The notes under the pieces were generated by a model. The model was given only the letters and a program-made list of their open reading frames with translations, did not search any database and had not been told where the DNA came from. Position numbers and translations under genes: made by a program. Shown here piece by piece: positions 29,951 to 40,264 of a stretch of 64,000 nucleotides of DNA (within the stretch, counting starts at the first letter, position 1; each line of letters starts with the position of its first letter). The stretch comes from Lysobacter sp. cf310 (GTDB lineage: Bacteria > Pseudomonadota > Gammaproteobacteria > Xanthomonadales > Xanthomonadaceae), in NCBI RefSeq assembly GCF_900114355.1, contig NZ_FOSS01000001.1:124001-188000 (forward strand), read 5' to 3'.

Positions 29951-29975
29951 CGAAAACGGCGCCCATGGGCGCCGT
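29951..29975 (-). terminator. Intrinsic terminator of the leuS-to-rsfS operon
   Basis: ACGGCGCC, loop CATG, GGCGCCGT, followed on the minus strand by TTTTCG. It lies about 25 bases after the rsfS stop. Confidence 0.75.
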
Positions 29976-29999
29976 CGTCTGTTGCGAACGAAGAACGGC

Positions 30000-30392
30000 T
30001 TACAGCCGATCTTCCTCGTCCGTCTCCAATTCGTCGTCGTAGCTGGGCGGCTGATCGCCGACCGTCCACAGGCGCTCCAGCGCGTAGAACTCGCGCACGC
30101 GCGGCAACATCACGTGCACGACCACGTCGCCGAGGTCGACCAGCACCCATTCGGCCTCGCGCTCGCCTTCCACGCCCAAGGGCATGACGTCGAGGTTCTT
30201 GGCGAATTTGACCACTTCGTCGGCGATCGACTTGACGTGGCGGGTCGAGGTGCCCGAGGCGACGACCATGTAGTCGGTGACGCTGCTCTTGCCGCGCACA
30301 TCGATCTCGACGACGTCCTTGGCTTTGAGCTCCTCGACCGCGGCGCGCACCGTGCTCAACAGCGCGTCGGTGGACGGGGGCGGGGTCGGCAT
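30000..30392 (-). CDS. rsfS: Ribosome silencing factor RsfS
   Basis: Binds ribosomal protein uL14 on the 50S subunit and blocks subunit joining in stationary phase or starvation. 130 aa from the ATG at 30392; the core KAKDVVEIDVRGKSSVTDYMVVASGTSTRHV, then GEREAEWVLVDLGDVVVHVM and REFYALERLW, is complete. The acidic tail (DDELETDEEDRL) is common in the family. A TTG at 30425 would add TSQAHVIKTR and could be the true start. Neither start has a strong Shine-Dalgarno sequence. Downstream of nadD, as in E. coli. Confidence 0.94.
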   Translation of the reverse strand: MPTPPPSTDALLSTVRAAVEELKAKDVVEIDVRGKSSVTDYMVVASGTSTRHVKSIADEVVKFAKNLDVMPLGVEGEREAEWVLVDLGDVVVHVMLPRVREFYALERLWTVGDQPPSYDDELETDEEDRL

Positions 30393-30465
30393 GCGGGTCT
30401 TGATGACGTGGGCTTGGCTGGTCAAGGAAAGGACTCTGGGGGGCTCGCGGAGGTTTGCCAGGAGA

Positions 30466-31131
30466 TTATAGCGGAGCGCCGGCCCCGGCCTGTCCCGCGT
30501 ACAGGCCATGGCGCTCGATATAGACCGCCACCGGCGCCGGGACCAGGTCCTGCCAGGGCTGGCCGGCGGCGATGCGCTGGCGCACCTGACTGGCCGATTC
30601 GGTGTGCAGGGGCTGGTTCAGGCGCAGCACCAGGCCGGCCGGAGCGCGCCGCAGGGCGTCCGCGCCGGCGGCCTCGCGGCCGGCGATCCGGGCGCTCAGT
30701 TCCGGGGCCAGGCCCTGTTCCAGCGGGCTGCCGGGGCGCTGGGCGACCACGAAATGGGCCAGATCGAACAAAGCCTGCCATTCGCGCCACTGCGGCAGGC
30801 CCAGGAAGCTGTCGGCGCCCACCAGCAGCGCGACCGGCGCGTCCGCGCCGATCTGGGCGCGCAGTTCGCGCAGGGTTTCGACGGTGTAGGAACGGCCGGC
30901 GCGCGCGAGCTCGCGCGTATCCACGACCAGACCAGGCTCGCCGGCGACCGCCAGGTCGAGCATGCGCGCGCGCTGGGCCGCGTTCGCGCCCGGCGGCGCG
31001 CGATGCGGCGGATCGGCCGCGGGCATCAGGCGCACCGTGGCGTCCAGGGCGTCGCGCGCGGCGCGCGCGATCGCCAGGTGACCGTCGTGGATCGGATCGA
31101 AGGTGCCGCCGTAGAAGACCAACAGGCTCAT
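30466..31131 (-). CDS. nadD: Nicotinate-nucleotide adenylyltransferase
   Basis: Adenylates nicotinate mononucleotide in NAD biosynthesis. 221 aa from the ATG at 31131. The nucleotidyltransferase signature YGGTFDPIHDGHL starts at residue 6, and the GADSFLGLPQWREW and TESASQVRQRIA blocks are typical of bacterial NadD. It lies between holA and rsfS in the conserved leuS-lptE-holA-nadD-rsfS order. Confidence 0.96.
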   Translation of the reverse strand: MSLLVFYGGTFDPIHDGHLAIARAARDALDATVRLMPAADPPHRAPPGANAAQRARMLDLAVAGEPGLVVDTRELARAGRSYTVETLRELRAQIGADAPVALLVGADSFLGLPQWREWQALFDLAHFVVAQRPGSPLEQGLAPELSARIAGREAAGADALRRAPAGLVLRLNQPLHTESASQVRQRIAAGQPWQDLVPAPVAVYIERHGLYAGQAGAGAPL

Positions 31132-31177
31132 GCCGCCGCCGTCGCGACCGCCGCGCAACTGCGCGGAACGTGGCGGC

Positions 31178-32224
31178 TCACGCGCTGCCCGCGGTCAGCA
31201 GGCGCGCCGCGCGCGGTTCGGCCACGGCCAGCAGCAGGCGCTCCAGCGCGACCCAGGCATCGCCGGCCTCGCGGCCCTTGGCCATGCGGTCGACGCGACC
31301 GGCCTGAGCGACGAACACGTCCCAGCGCCGCGCGTCGTGGCGCTGCAAGGCGCGCCGGTACATCGGCTGTTTGGAATCCCACACGCGCTGGGCCTTGAAC
31401 TCCGCCGCCAGGTTGCCGCCGCGTGCGTTCACGCGCGCGAGCGCGGCGCCGCGCTGCAACTCGATCACCACCATGCCCAGCAGCGCCGGCACCGCTTCGC
31501 CTTCGGCGCGCAGGCCGGCGAGCATGCGCGAGACCTGTGCGCCCTGCCCGTTCATGGCCGCATCGACCACCCGGAACACGTCGTAACGCGCGGCGTCGGC
31601 GACCAGGGATTCCATGCGCGCCAGATCGATGCTCTCGCCGTCCGACAGCAGGGCCAGTTTGTCGACTTCCTGCGCGGCCGCGAGCAGGTTGCCCTCGACG
31701 CGGTCGGCCAGGCTCTGCACCGCATCGCGGTCGGCGCGCAGGCCGCGCGCGCGCAGGCGGCGCTCGATCCATTCGGGCAGTTCGTGCGGCTTGATCTGCC
31801 AGGCGATCGCGACCCGGCCGACCCGGCCGATCGCCTCGCTCCACTTGCCGCCGTGCTGCTTGCTCCACTCCCCGCACGTCACCAGCAGGCACACGTCCTG
31901 CGGCGGGTCGGCGCAGAAACCGGAAATGACTTCGGCGCCGTCCTTGCCGGGCTTGCCGGTAGGCAGGCGCAGCTCGACCAGGCGCCGGCTGGCGAACAGG
32001 CTGGGCGCGCGGAAACTGGCTTCGAGCGCGTTCCAATCCGGTTCGCGCTGATTGCCTTCGGCTTCGAACACTTCGCGCTCGGCGATGCCCTGCTGGCGCG
32101 CGGCGGCGCGCACGGCGTCGGCGGCTTCGAGCACGCGCAGCGGCTCGGGGCCGGCGATCAGGTAGGCGGGACGCAGCGGCTCGGACGCGACTTGGGTCGC
32201 CAGCTGTTCCGGCTTGAGCTCCAT
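31178..32224 (-). CDS. holA: DNA polymerase III subunit delta
   Basis: Clamp-loader subunit that opens the beta clamp. 348 aa. The N-terminal YLIAGPEPLRVLEAADAVR, the RRLVELRLPTGKPG stretch, and the middle-domain ADRVEGNLLAAAQEVDKLALL are family landmarks. It starts 3 bases after the lptE stop (31178-32224 versus 32227), consistent with coupled translation. Confidence 0.95.
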   Translation of the reverse strand: MELKPEQLATQVASEPLRPAYLIAGPEPLRVLEAADAVRAAARQQGIAEREVFEAEGNQREPDWNALEASFRAPSLFASRRLVELRLPTGKPGKDGAEVISGFCADPPQDVCLLVTCGEWSKQHGGKWSEAIGRVGRVAIAWQIKPHELPEWIERRLRARGLRADRDAVQSLADRVEGNLLAAAQEVDKLALLSDGESIDLARMESLVADAARYDVFRVVDAAMNGQGAQVSRMLAGLRAEGEAVPALLGMVVIELQRGAALARVNARGGNLAAEFKAQRVWDSKQPMYRRALQRHDARRWDVFVAQAGRVDRMAKGREAGDAWVALERLLLAVAEPRAARLLTAGSA

Positions 32225-32226
32225 CG

Positions 32227-32871
32227 TCAGCGCGGCTTGGGCGGTGCCGGTTCGGTCTTCGCGGGGGCTTGCGGCGCGACCGATTCGGCCGCTTCCATCG
32301 CCGCCTGCGCGGCATCGGTGGCGATCGGACGTTCGCGGCGGGCGCTGGGCGCGGCGGCGCCGCCGTCGACCTTCTTCACCACCGCGTCGATGCGGCGCAG
32401 CACCGAGGCGCTCATTTCGCGGCGCATTTCGCGCTGCAGGACTTCGCGCTCGCCTTCGGTGCCCAGCGAGTTGACCGGGTTGGAGACGTAGTCGCGCGAG
32501 AGTTCGACGGTCTGGCGCGGCACCAGGGCAGTGCCGTCGGCCTTGCGCAGCTCGAAGATCACCGCGTAGCGCAGGCTGTATTCCTGGGTACGGCCAAGCT
32601 GGTCCAGCGCGACCGGGGTATCGCCCCAGCGCTCGGACAGCAGGTCCAGCACCGCCGCCGATTCGGTCTCCGGCGTGGCCGGTACCGCGCCTGCGCGGGT
32701 CAGCGCGGTGGCCAGCGATTCGGCCAGCGGACTGTAGCGGTCCACCGACACCACGCGCACCGGACCCAGGTCCGGCGGCAGCGTCAGCGCGCTACGCAAT
32801 TGGAAACCGCAAGCCGACAAGGCCAGCACGAGGGCAGCCGTAGCGGCGGCGATGAACGGACGACGGGTCAT
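32227..32871 (-). CDS. lptE: LPS-assembly lipoprotein LptE
   Basis: Outer-membrane lipoprotein that plugs the LptD barrel in LPS export. 214 aa. A lipoprotein signal with lipobox LSAC (cysteine at about residue 21) leads into GFQLRSALTLPPDL, the standard LptE beginning. The C-terminal part is enriched in alanine and proline and differs from E. coli, as usual in the family. A 325-base repeat-rich gap separates it from leuS, although the order leuS-lptE-holA is conserved. Confidence 0.92.
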   Translation of the reverse strand: MTRRPFIAAATAALVLALSACGFQLRSALTLPPDLGPVRVVSVDRYSPLAESLATALTRAGAVPATPETESAAVLDLLSERWGDTPVALDQLGRTQEYSLRYAVIFELRKADGTALVPRQTVELSRDYVSNPVNSLGTEGEREVLQREMRREMSASVLRRIDAVVKKVDGGAAAPSARRERPIATDAAQAAMEAAESVAPQAPAKTEPAPPKPR

Positions 32872-32949
32872 GCGCGAAGTCTGGACGAGCGGGCCGCGCG
32901 CATCAATAGCGGGGCGGACTTGGGCTGAACGAGGCTTCAGGGGTTGCGA

Positions 32950-33110
32950 GTAGCAAATCCCCCCTGCCCCCCTTTTCCAAAGGGGGGAACGACAAAGGCG
33001 GAACCGCCGATTGCTCGCTCGGCTTCGCTTCCGCTTTTCCAAGGGGGGAACAGCAAAGGCGGATCAGCCGATTGCTCGCGCGGCTTCGCTTCCCCTTTGA
33101 ATAGGGTGAA
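32950..33110. repeat. CAAATCCCCCC-type element followed by a 61-bp tandem duplication
   Basis: A plus-oriented element at 32950-32990 (AGTAGCAAATCCCCCCTGCC and its CCTTTTCCAAAGG hairpin). It runs into two imperfect units of about 61 bases, each reading GGGGGAAC-(gaca/agca)AAGGCGGA-...-CCGATTGCTCGC-(t/g)CGGCTTCGCTTCC. This fills most of the gap between lptE and leuS; no gene seen. Confidence 0.75.
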
Positions 33111-33173
33111 GGCGTGCGTTTACGAACCGCAGCTTGCTGCGCGACCGAACGCCAGCGGGCCATGCCCGCTGGC
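33101..33173 (-). repeat. Two-part hairpin element at the leuS 3' end, copy 2
   Basis: Read on the minus strand from the leuS stop: a perfect 10-bp stem GCCAGCGGGC/GCCCGCTGGC (33151-33173, 3-base loop), then GTTCGGTCGC, a small GCAGC-AAGC-type inner repeat, GGTTCGTAAACGC and TTCACCCTATT. This matches the element after rnhB (2020-2098) in order and orientation. Confidence 0.75.
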
Positions 33174-33196
33174 CGGAGCGGGATATGCGCGCGGGC

Positions 33197-35953
33197 TCAG
33201 CTCGCGACGATGTTGACGATCTTGCCCGGCACCACGATCACTTTGCGCACGGTCAGGCCTTCCAGGTACTTGAGCACGTTCGGCTCGGCCAGGGCCAGGC
33301 GTTCGGCGTCTTCCTTGGCGACGTTGACCGCGACCTCGATGGTGCCGCGCAGCTTGCCGTTGACCTGCACCGCCAGCGTCACCGCGTCGCGCTGCAGCGC
33401 CGAGCGATCGGCCTGCGGGAAGCTCAGATCCTCCAGCAGGGTCTCGGCGTGGCCCAGGACCTGCCACAGCGCGTGGCTGGCGTGCGGGGTGATCGGATTG
33501 AGCAGCAGCACCGCCGCCGCCAGCGCTTCCTGGCGCAGGGCGCGGCCGTTGGCGCTGGCATCGTCGAACTTGGACAGATGGTTCAGCAGTTCCATCACCG
33601 CGGCGATCGCGGTGTTGAAACTGTGGCGGCGGCCGTAGTCGTCGCCGACCTTCTGGATGGTCTCGTGCAGCTGGCGGCGCAGGGTCTTCTGCGCGGCGTC
33701 CAGCGTGGCCAGGTCCAGCGCCGGCGCGGGGCCGTCGGCGACGTGCTTGTGCACCATGGTCCACAGCCGGCGCAGGAAGCGCGCCATGCCTTCGACGCCG
33801 GCCTCGTTCCACTCCAGCGACTGCTCCGGCGGCGCGGCGAACATCGAGAACAGGCGCACGGTGTCGGCGCCGTACTTGCCCACCATCAGCTGCGGATCGA
33901 CGCCGTTGTTCTTCGACTTCGACATCTTCTCGGTGCCGCCGATCTCGACGGGCTGGCCATCGGCCTTGAGCGTCGCGCCGGTGATGCGGCCGCGCTCGTC
34001 GCGGATCACGTCCACGTCGGCCGGATTGAACCAGTCCTCCGAGCCCTTCGGGCCGCGGTAGAAGGTTTCCGCGATCACCATGCCCTGCGTCATCAGGTTG
34101 ACCGCCGGCTCGTCGCTGTCGACCAGGCCCTGGTCGCGCATGAGCTTGTGATAGAAGCGGAAGTACATCAGGTGCAGGATCGCGTGCTCGATGCCGCCGA
34201 TGTACTGATCCACCGGGGTCCAGTACTTGGCGCGCTCGTCGACCTGCGCGGCCGCGCCCGGCGAGGTGTAGCGCGCGTAGTACCAACTCGATTCCATGAA
34301 GGTATCGAAGGTGTCGGTTTCGCGCTCGGCATCGCCGCCGCAGCTCGGGCAGGTGGTCTTGCGCCACTGCGGGTCGGACTTGATCGGCGAGGCCACGCCG
34401 CTGAATTCCACGTCTTCGGGCAGCACCACCGGCAGCTGATCCTCCGGCACCGGCACGTCGCCGCAGCGCGGGCACAAGATCACCGGAATCGGACAGCCCC
34501 AATAGCGCTGGCGGCTCACGCCCCAGTCGCGCAGGCGGTAGTTGACCCGGCGCACGACCCGGCCGTCGTCGCCGTAGCGGGCGGCGATCGCGTCCAGGGC
34601 CTGCTGAAAATCCATGCCGTCGAAGTCGCCTGAGTTCACCAGCCAACCGCGCTCGGTGTAGGCGCTTTCCTCGGCGATGCGACGCTGGAAGTCCTCGACC
34701 ACCTGCACCGCGGCGCCGGTGTCGTAGACGTCGACCGCGCCCGCCTCGCCCAGCGCGCTGCGCATCGGGTCGTCGTGGCGGGCGACGTGGCGGCCGATTT
34801 CGTCCAGCGCGTCGCGCACTTCGTCGGGCACGATCACCATCTTGATCGGCAGCGCGTAGCGCAGGGCGAATTCGTGATCGCGCTGATCGTGGCCGGGCAC
34901 GGCCATGACCGCGCCGGTGCCGTAGTTCATCAGCACGAAGTTGGCCACGTACACCGGCAACTCCTCGCCGGTGACCGGATGCAGCGCGCGCAGGCCGGTG
35001 TCCATGCCGCGCTTTTCCTGGGTCTCCAGCTCGGCTTCGGTGACGCCGCCGCGCTTGAGGTCGGCCAGGAACGCGGCCAGGTCCGGATCGCTCTGCGCGG
35101 CCTGCAGCGCCAGCGGATGCTCGCCGGCGATCGACACGTAGGTCACGCCCATCAGGGTGTCGGGACGGGTGGTGAACACGGTCAGCGGCTCGACCGCGTG
35201 GCCGGCCTCGTCGCGCACGTCGAAGCGGATCTCCAGACCCTCGCTGCGGCCGATCCAGTTGCGCTGCATGGTCTTGACCGCATCCGGCCAGCCCGGCAGC
35301 GCGTCCAGGCCGTCCAGCAGCTCCTGCGCGTAGGCGGTGATCTTGAGGAACCACTGCGGGATCTCGCGCTTCTCCACCAGCGCGCCGGTGCGCCAGCCGC
35401 GGCCGTCGATCACCTGCTCATTGGCCAGCACGGTCTGATCGACCGGGTCCCAATTGACCACCGAGTTCTTGCGGTAGGCCAGGCCCTGCTTCATCAGGCG
35501 CACGAACATGCGCTGCTCGTGCACGTAGTAGTCCGGACGGCAGGTCGCGAACTCGCGCGACCAGTCGATGGCGTAGCCCATGGTCTTGAGCTGCGCCTTC
35601 ATGTGCTCGATGTTGGCGTAGGTCCACTTGGCCGGCGCGGTCTTGTTCTTGATCGCGGCGTTCTCGGCCGGCAGACCGAACGCGTCCCAGCCCATCGGCT
35701 GCAGCACGTTGTGGCCGGTCATGCGCTTGTAGCGGCTGATCACGTCGCCGATGGTGTAGTTGCGCACGTGACCCATGTGCAGCGCGCCCGAGGGGTACGG
35801 CAGCATCGACAGGCAGTAGTACTTGGGCTTGTCGGAGCGCTCGTCGACCTCGAAGGCGCGGGTGCCGTCCCAGTAACGCTGGGCGGCGGCCTCCACGGAC
35901 TTGGGGTCGAAGGCGTTGCTGTCGGTGGGGGCTAATGCGACGTCGCTGGACAC
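33197..35953 (-). CDS. leuS: Leucyl-tRNA synthetase
   Basis: Class I aminoacyl-tRNA synthetase charging tRNA(Leu). 918 aa from the GTG at 35953. The HIGH motif is HMGH (residues 59-62) in [19 protein letters not shown]. The KMSKS motif is intact at about residue 675 ([15 protein letters not shown]), and the CP1 editing domain ([18 protein letters not shown]) lies between. A cysteine-rich ZN-1-like insert ([17 protein letters not shown]) is present. The GTG is taken because upstream residues are unconserved; a short N-terminal extension relative to E. coli remains. Confidence 0.97.
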   Translation of the reverse strand: MSSDVALAPTDSNAFDPKSVEAAAQRYWDGTRAFEVDERSDKPKYYCLSMLPYPSGALHMGHVRNYTIGDVISRYKRMTGHNVLQPMGWDAFGLPAENAAIKNKTAPAKWTYANIEHMKAQLKTMGYAIDWSREFATCRPDYYVHEQRMFVRLMKQGLAYRKNSVVNWDPVDQTVLANEQVIDGRGWRTGALVEKREIPQWFLKITAYAQELLDGLDALPGWPDAVKTMQRNWIGRSEGLEIRFDVRDEAGHAVEPLTVFTTRPDTLMGVTYVSIAGEHPLALQAAQSDPDLAAFLADLKRGGVTEAELETQEKRGMDTGLRALHPVTGEELPVYVANFVLMNYGTGAVMAVPGHDQRDHEFALRYALPIKMVIVPDEVRDALDEIGRHVARHDDPMRSALGEAGAVDVYDTGAAVQVVEDFQRRIAEESAYTERGWLVNSGDFDGMDFQQALDAIAARYGDDGRVVRRVNYRLRDWGVSRQRYWGCPIPVILCPRCGDVPVPEDQLPVVLPEDVEFSGVASPIKSDPQWRKTTCPSCGGDAERETDTFDTFMESSWYYARYTSPGAAAQVDERAKYWTPVDQYIGGIEHAILHLMYFRFYHKLMRDQGLVDSDEPAVNLMTQGMVIAETFYRGPKGSEDWFNPADVDVIRDERGRITGATLKADGQPVEIGGTEKMSKSKNNGVDPQLMVGKYGADTVRLFSMFAAPPEQSLEWNEAGVEGMARFLRRLWTMVHKHVADGPAPALDLATLDAAQKTLRRQLHETIQKVGDDYGRRHSFNTAIAAVMELLNHLSKFDDASANGRALRQEALAAAVLLLNPITPHASHALWQVLGHAETLLEDLSFPQADRSALQRDAVTLAVQVNGKLRGTIEVAVNVAKEDAERLALAEPNVLKYLEGLTVRKVIVVPGKIVNIVAS

Positions 35954-36088
35954 GGAGGGGGTCTGGCAGGGCAAGGAAAGACCGGAAAGCCTACCGCAGC
36001 GCACAAAAGCCCGCCATGGCGGGGACGAATCCGACGCGCCCCGATCCGCGTATGGGATAGTTTCCGACGTCCCCCAGGAGTCCCGCCC

Positions 36089-37801
36089 TTGTCGACGGAC
36101 CGCCCCCACCGGCGCCCCAGCAACCGCCGCTACCGCCTGCCCGCGTTCGTTCTGGCCGCCGTGCTGCTGATGTCGGTCGGCGTGGCCACGATCTGGGGCA
36201 TCCGCAGCTTCGCCAGCAGCAGCCGCTGGGTCGATCACTCCTACCAGGTCATGACCACGCTGGAATCGGCGCTGGCCTCGACCCGTTCAGCCGAATCCAG
36301 CGCCCGCGGCTACCGCCTGACCAGCCGCGCCTCGCTGCAGGCCGAGTACCTGGCCGCGGTGCCGGCGGCCCAGGCCGAGGCCGGTCAGCTGATCCGCCTG
36401 ACCCGCGACAACCCCGATCAGCTGCGCGACACGCGCCTGCTCGAACGCCGGATTCTCGAGCGCCTGAACGAGATCCAGGGCCTGGTCGAGCTGCAGAACC
36501 GCGAGGGCGCGGAAAAGGCGCGCGAGGCCTCGCTGACCGGCCAGGGCAGCGAGCAGATGCAGCGGATCGTGAGCCTGGCCCAGACCGTGCGCGAGCGCGA
36601 AGCGGGCCTGCTGCAGGCCCGCCTGCAGCGCACCGAGCACCGCGCGAACCTGCTGATCTCCCTGGTCGTGGCCGGCATCGTGCTGCCGCTGATCCTGCTC
36701 GGCCTGCTGTTGATCGGCCTGATGCGCGAGAACCGGCGCAGCCGCGCCCTGGAGCGCGACGCCCGCCGCGCCCTGGACGAACTGCAGACCACCCTGATCC
36801 AGCGCGATCGCCTGTCCGAGCAACGGCGCGCGCTGAGCGGCTACGCCAGCATGCTGCAAAGCTGCCAGAGCCTGCAGGAGGCGATGGACATGACCGCGCA
36901 CGTGATCGCCGACCTGATCCCGCAGGTCGGCGGCCGCTGCTACGTGCTGCGGGCCTCGCAGAACCTGGCCGAAACCGCGGCGCGCTTCGGCGCCGAGGCC
37001 GTGACCAGCAACGACGTGCTGCACCCCGACGACTGCTGGGCCCTGCGCCGCGGGCAGCGCCATCTGGTCGAGGCCCGCCACACCGCGATGCGCTGCAACC
37101 ACCTGGGCGCGCTGGACGCCGAGCACGACGATTGGACCCTGTGCGTGCCGCTGATGGCGCAGAGCACCTCGTTGGGCCTGCTCTACCTGTGCGGCGACGG
37201 CGAGCATCCGCTGGACCCCAGCGATCAAGGCCTGATCCAGGCCGTGGCCGAGCAGCTGAGCCTGGCGATCGTGAACCTGCAGTTGCGCGAGTCCCTGCGC
37301 GTGCAATCGCTGCGCGACGCCATGACCGGGCTGTACAACCGCCGCTATCTGGAAGAGAACCTGCAGCGCGAACTGCTGCGCTGCCAGCGCCGCGGCCTGC
37401 CGCTGTCGGTGCTGATGCTGGACATCGACCACTTCAAGCGCTTCAACGACCAGAACGGCCATTCCGCCGGCGACGCGCTGCTGGCCAAGGTCGGCCAGAC
37501 CCTGGAGGCGATGACCCGCAACGAGGACATCGCCTGCCGCTACGGCGGCGAAGAGTTCACCGTGGTCATGCCCGAGGCCGACGCCGAGACCGCGCTGCGC
37601 CGCGCCGAGGAAATCCGCGAGGCGATCGCCTCCACCACGATTCTGCACCTGCGCAAGACCTTCGGCCCGGCCACCACCTCGATCGGCGTCGCCACCAGCC
37701 ACGGCGACCGCGAAACGCCGCAGCAATTGCTGGAGATCGCCGACGTCGCGCTGTACCGGGCCAAGGCCGAGGGCCGCGACCGCGTGGTCGCCGGCGGCTG
37801 A
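36089..37801 (+). CDS. Diguanylate cyclase with CHASE3, GAF-like and GGDEF domains
   Basis: Makes cyclic di-GMP at the inner membrane. 570 aa from a TTG start that follows CCAGGAG by 8 bases. Domains: a membrane helix (about residues 17-37), a CHASE3-type extracytoplasmic helical sensor ([16 protein letters not shown]), and a second helix (about 190-214). Then a short coiled linker, a GAF-like region (about 250-400) and a GGDEF domain. The active site is GGEEF (486-490), and the inhibitory site RxxD is RNED (477-480), so product inhibition is likely. The gene is divergent from leuS and stands alone. Confidence 0.93.
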   Translation: MSTDRPHRRPSNRRYRLPAFVLAAVLLMSVGVATIWGIRSFASSSRWVDHSYQVMTTLESALASTRSAESSARGYRLTSRASLQAEYLAAVPAAQAEAGQLIRLTRDNPDQLRDTRLLERRILERLNEIQGLVELQNREGAEKAREASLTGQGSEQMQRIVSLAQTVREREAGLLQARLQRTEHRANLLISLVVAGIVLPLILLGLLLIGLMRENRRSRALERDARRALDELQTTLIQRDRLSEQRRALSGYASMLQSCQSLQEAMDMTAHVIADLIPQVGGRCYVLRASQNLAETAARFGAEAVTSNDVLHPDDCWALRRGQRHLVEARHTAMRCNHLGALDAEHDDWTLCVPLMAQSTSLGLLYLCGDGEHPLDPSDQGLIQAVAEQLSLAIVNLQLRESLRVQSLRDAMTGLYNRRYLEENLQRELLRCQRRGLPLSVLMLDIDHFKRFNDQNGHSAGDALLAKVGQTLEAMTRNEDIACRYGGEEFTVVMPEADAETALRRAEEIREAIASTTILHLRKTFGPATTSIGVATSHGDRETPQQLLEIADVALYRAKAEGRDRVVAGG

Positions 37802-37815
37802 TCGCGCCCGGCAAT

Positions 37816-37847
37816 GCGCCGCGGCCGGCCGAAGCCGGCCGCGGCGC
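37816..37847. terminator. Strong hairpin between convergent genes
   Basis: Perfect 14-bp stem GCGCCGCGGCCGGC with a CGAA tetraloop (UUCG on the minus strand). It has no T-tract on either side, so termination is probable but not certain. It separates the cyclase gene from the convergent small secreted-protein gene. Confidence 0.6.
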
Positions 37848-37867
37848 GCCTTGCCGGCGCAGAGGAT

Positions 37868-38029
37868 TCAGCGCTTGGTGCACACCCAGGCAATCACCTT
37901 GCCGTTGCTGTCGTATACCGGCGTCGCCCTTTGCCCGATCGGGCACAGGAGCAGGGGCTGGTTTGCCGCGATGGCCAGGGTCGGCAACAGCGCGACGACG
38001 GCGAGGAGCAGACAGAGCGTCAGTTTCAT
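37868..38029 (-). CDS. Small secreted protein, 53 aa, two cysteines
   Basis: Starts [21 protein letters not shown], a clear Sec signal peptide. The mature part is only about 31 residues, with [15 protein letters not shown] and a C-terminal WVCTKR. Two cysteines could form one disulfide in the periplasm or outside. AGGAGT lies 7 bases before the ATG. No family recognised. The strong ribosome-binding site, signal peptide and converging terminator support a real gene. Confidence 0.7.
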   Translation of the reverse strand: MKLTLCLLLAVVALLPTLAIAANQPLLLCPIGQRATPVYDSNGKVIAWVCTKR

Positions 38030-38206
38030 GGACGAACTCCTGTTGATTTCCGCAAAGGTTCGCTTGCATGCTGCGGCGGCCCATTCCCGGGCCGCGCGGG
38101 CGATTGTCACCGCATTCGGACCGGCATGTGCGAAGTCGGTCGCATTCTCTGCCGGTGCGCCAGCGTATGGCGCGCCCCAATTTCACGTGTACAGCCGGAA
38201 TCCACG

Positions 38207-39517
38207 ATGACTCGTCCGTCCGCCGCCGTATCGTTCGTCCTCGCCGCCCTCCTCGCCCCGCCCGCCTTGGCCGCCGCCGAAGCCCCGACCGCGCTGCACT
38301 GCGGCAAGCTGTTCGACGCGCGCAGCGGCCAGCTGCTCGATGCCCGCACCGTGGTCGTGCGCGAGGGCAAGGTCGCCGAAGTGCTGCCCGGCCGCGCCGA
38401 GGTCGCCGGCGCGCGCGCGATCGACCTGAGCAGCCACACCTGCACCCCCGGCTGGACCGACCTGCACGTGCACCTGGGCTCGCAGTCCAGCCCGCAGAGC
38501 TACTCCGAGGGCTTCCGCCTGGACGACGTCGACTTCGCGTTCCGCTCGGTCGGATTCGCCAAGAAGACCCTGATGGCCGGCTTCACCAGCGTGCGCGACC
38601 TCGGCGGCGAAGTCAGTCCGCACCTGCGCGACGCGATCAACCAGGGCCTGGTCGACGGGCCGCGGATCTGGGCCGCGGGCAAGTCCATCGCCACCACCGG
38701 CGGCCACGCCGATCCCACCAACGGCTACAACGACGCGCTCTCGCACCTGATCGGCCCGCCCGGTCCCACCGAGGGCGTGATCAATTCGATCGACGACGCG
38801 CGCCAGGCCGTGCGCCAGCGCTACAAGGACGGCAGCGACGTGATCAAGATCACCGCCACCGGCGGCGTGCTGTCCTACGCCAAGTCCGGCGACGCGCCGC
38901 AGTTCACCGTCGAGGAGGTCAAGGCCATCGTCGACACCGCCAAGGACTACGGCTATCGCGTCGCCGCGCACGCGCACGGCGAGGAAGGCATGAAGCGCGC
39001 GGTGCTCGGCGGCGTCACCAGCATCGAGCACGGCACCTACATGAGCCCGGAAGTGATGTCGCTGATGAAGCAGAAGGGAACCTGGTACGTGCCGACCATC
39101 TACGCCGGCCGCTTCGTCGCCGAGAAGGCCAAGATCGACGGCTACTTCCCGGAAGTGGTGCGCCCCAAGGCCGCGCGCATCGGCGCCCAGATCCAGGACA
39201 CCGCCGGCCGCGCCTACCACGGCGGGGTCAAGATCGCGTTCGGCACCGACATGGGCGTGGGTCCGCACGGCGACAACGCGCGCGAGTTCGTCTACATGGT
39301 CGAAGCCGGCATCCCGGCCGCCACCGCGCTGCAGGCCGCGACCATCCGCGCCGCCGAGGTGCTGGGCGTGGACGACCAGGGCGTGATCGAAGCCGGCAAG
39401 CGCGCCGACATCGTCGCCGTGCCCGGCGACCCGATCGCCGACATCAACGCGGTGATGAAGGTCGACTTCGTGATGAAGGACGGCAAGGTCTACCGCCAGC
39501 CCGGCGCGACCGACTGA
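38207..39517 (+). CDS. Secreted metal-dependent amidohydrolase (prolidase/carboxypeptidase-like)
   Basis: 436 aa with a signal peptide ([18 protein letters not shown]). Binuclear amidohydrolase ligands are all visible: HVH (H87 and H89), the lysine in [24 protein letters not shown], and FGTDMGV. The overall pattern ([41 protein letters not shown]) matches the amidohydrolases annotated as Xaa-Pro dipeptidase or L-lysine/L-arginine carboxypeptidase relatives. Substrate unknown, likely dipeptides or acyl-amino acids in the periplasm. Its stop overlaps the next gene's proposed CTG start. Confidence 0.9.
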   Translation: MTRPSAAVSFVLAALLAPPALAAAEAPTALHCGKLFDARSGQLLDARTVVVREGKVAEVLPGRAEVAGARAIDLSSHTCTPGWTDLHVHLGSQSSPQSYSEGFRLDDVDFAFRSVGFAKKTLMAGFTSVRDLGGEVSPHLRDAINQGLVDGPRIWAAGKSIATTGGHADPTNGYNDALSHLIGPPGPTEGVINSIDDARQAVRQRYKDGSDVIKITATGGVLSYAKSGDAPQFTVEEVKAIVDTAKDYGYRVAAHAHGEEGMKRAVLGGVTSIEHGTYMSPEVMSLMKQKGTWYVPTIYAGRFVAEKAKIDGYFPEVVRPKAARIGAQIQDTAGRAYHGGVKIAFGTDMGVGPHGDNAREFVYMVEAGIPAATALQAATIRAAEVLGVDDQGVIEAGKRADIVAVPGDPIADINAVMKVDFVMKDGKVYRQPGATD

Positions 39518-40212
39518 GGCCGCCCGCGTCGCGGCGCCTGGCGGCGCTGATCCTCGCGCTGGCGCCGGCCTGGGCCGGCGCGGCCGACAGCGTCTGCTAC
39601 GGCACGCCGGGCAATGGCCGGCTCGAGCACGGCGTGCAGCTGCCGGTCTCGGGCCGCAACTTCGTGCCCTACAGCAGCGTCGGCGTGGGACTGGGGCGCA
39701 CCTACGCGCATGCCAAGGTGCGACGCTCGATCGTGGATGCCTATGCGGAGCTCGCACGCACGCGCCCCGCGACCACCTACATGTACGGCGAATCCGGCTG
39801 GGCCCGGGGCGGTCGCATCCAGCCGCACCGCACCCATCAGAACGGTCTGGCCGTGGATTTCATGGTGCCGGTGCTGGACGCACGCGGACGCTCGCTCGCC
39901 TTGCCCACCAGCCTCGCCAACCGGTTCGGCTACGACATCGAGTTCGACGCCCAGGCGCGTTACGGCGAGCTGCGCATCGATTTCGAGGCGATCGCCGATC
40001 ACCTGCACGCCGTGCATGTCGCGGCCGCGAAACAGGGCGTCGGCATCTCCCGCGTGATCTTCGAACCGGCCTACCTGCCGCAGCTGTACCGGACCCGGCG
40101 CGGCGCCTACCTCAAGCGGCATATCCGCTTCATGCAGGGCCAAGCCTGGGTGCGCCACGACGAGCACTATCACATCGACTTTCTGCTGCCCTGCAAACCC
40201 CTGCGGGGCTAG
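39514..40212 (+). CDS. Murein endopeptidase-like protein (MepA/M74-type)
   Basis: A frame with a signal peptide ([20 protein letters not shown]) and the MepA-like zinc motifs [12 protein letters not shown] and HDEHYHIDF. These match the H-x(6)-D and HxH pattern of LAS-type DD-endopeptidases that cut peptidoglycan cross-links. Conserved beginning: [23 protein letters not shown]. 232 aa if translation begins at the CTG at 39514, which overlaps the amidohydrolase stop as CTGA; no ATG, GTG or TTG lies in a suitable position. The two periplasmic hydrolases are probably co-expressed. Penicillin-insensitive activity is inferred from family only. Confidence 0.8.
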   Translation: MRPPASRRLAALILALAPAWAGAADSVCYGTPGNGRLEHGVQLPVSGRNFVPYSSVGVGLGRTYAHAKVRRSIVDAYAELARTRPATTYMYGESGWARGGRIQPHRTHQNGLAVDFMVPVLDARGRSLALPTSLANRFGYDIEFDAQARYGELRIDFEAIADHLHAVHVAAAKQGVGISRVIFEPAYLPQLYRTRRGAYLKRHIRFMQGQAWVRHDEHYHIDFLLPCKPLRG

Positions 40213-40264
40213 CATGAGGCGCTAGCTTCGGCCTCCAGGCCGGGCAACCACGGGGAGCGCCGCG

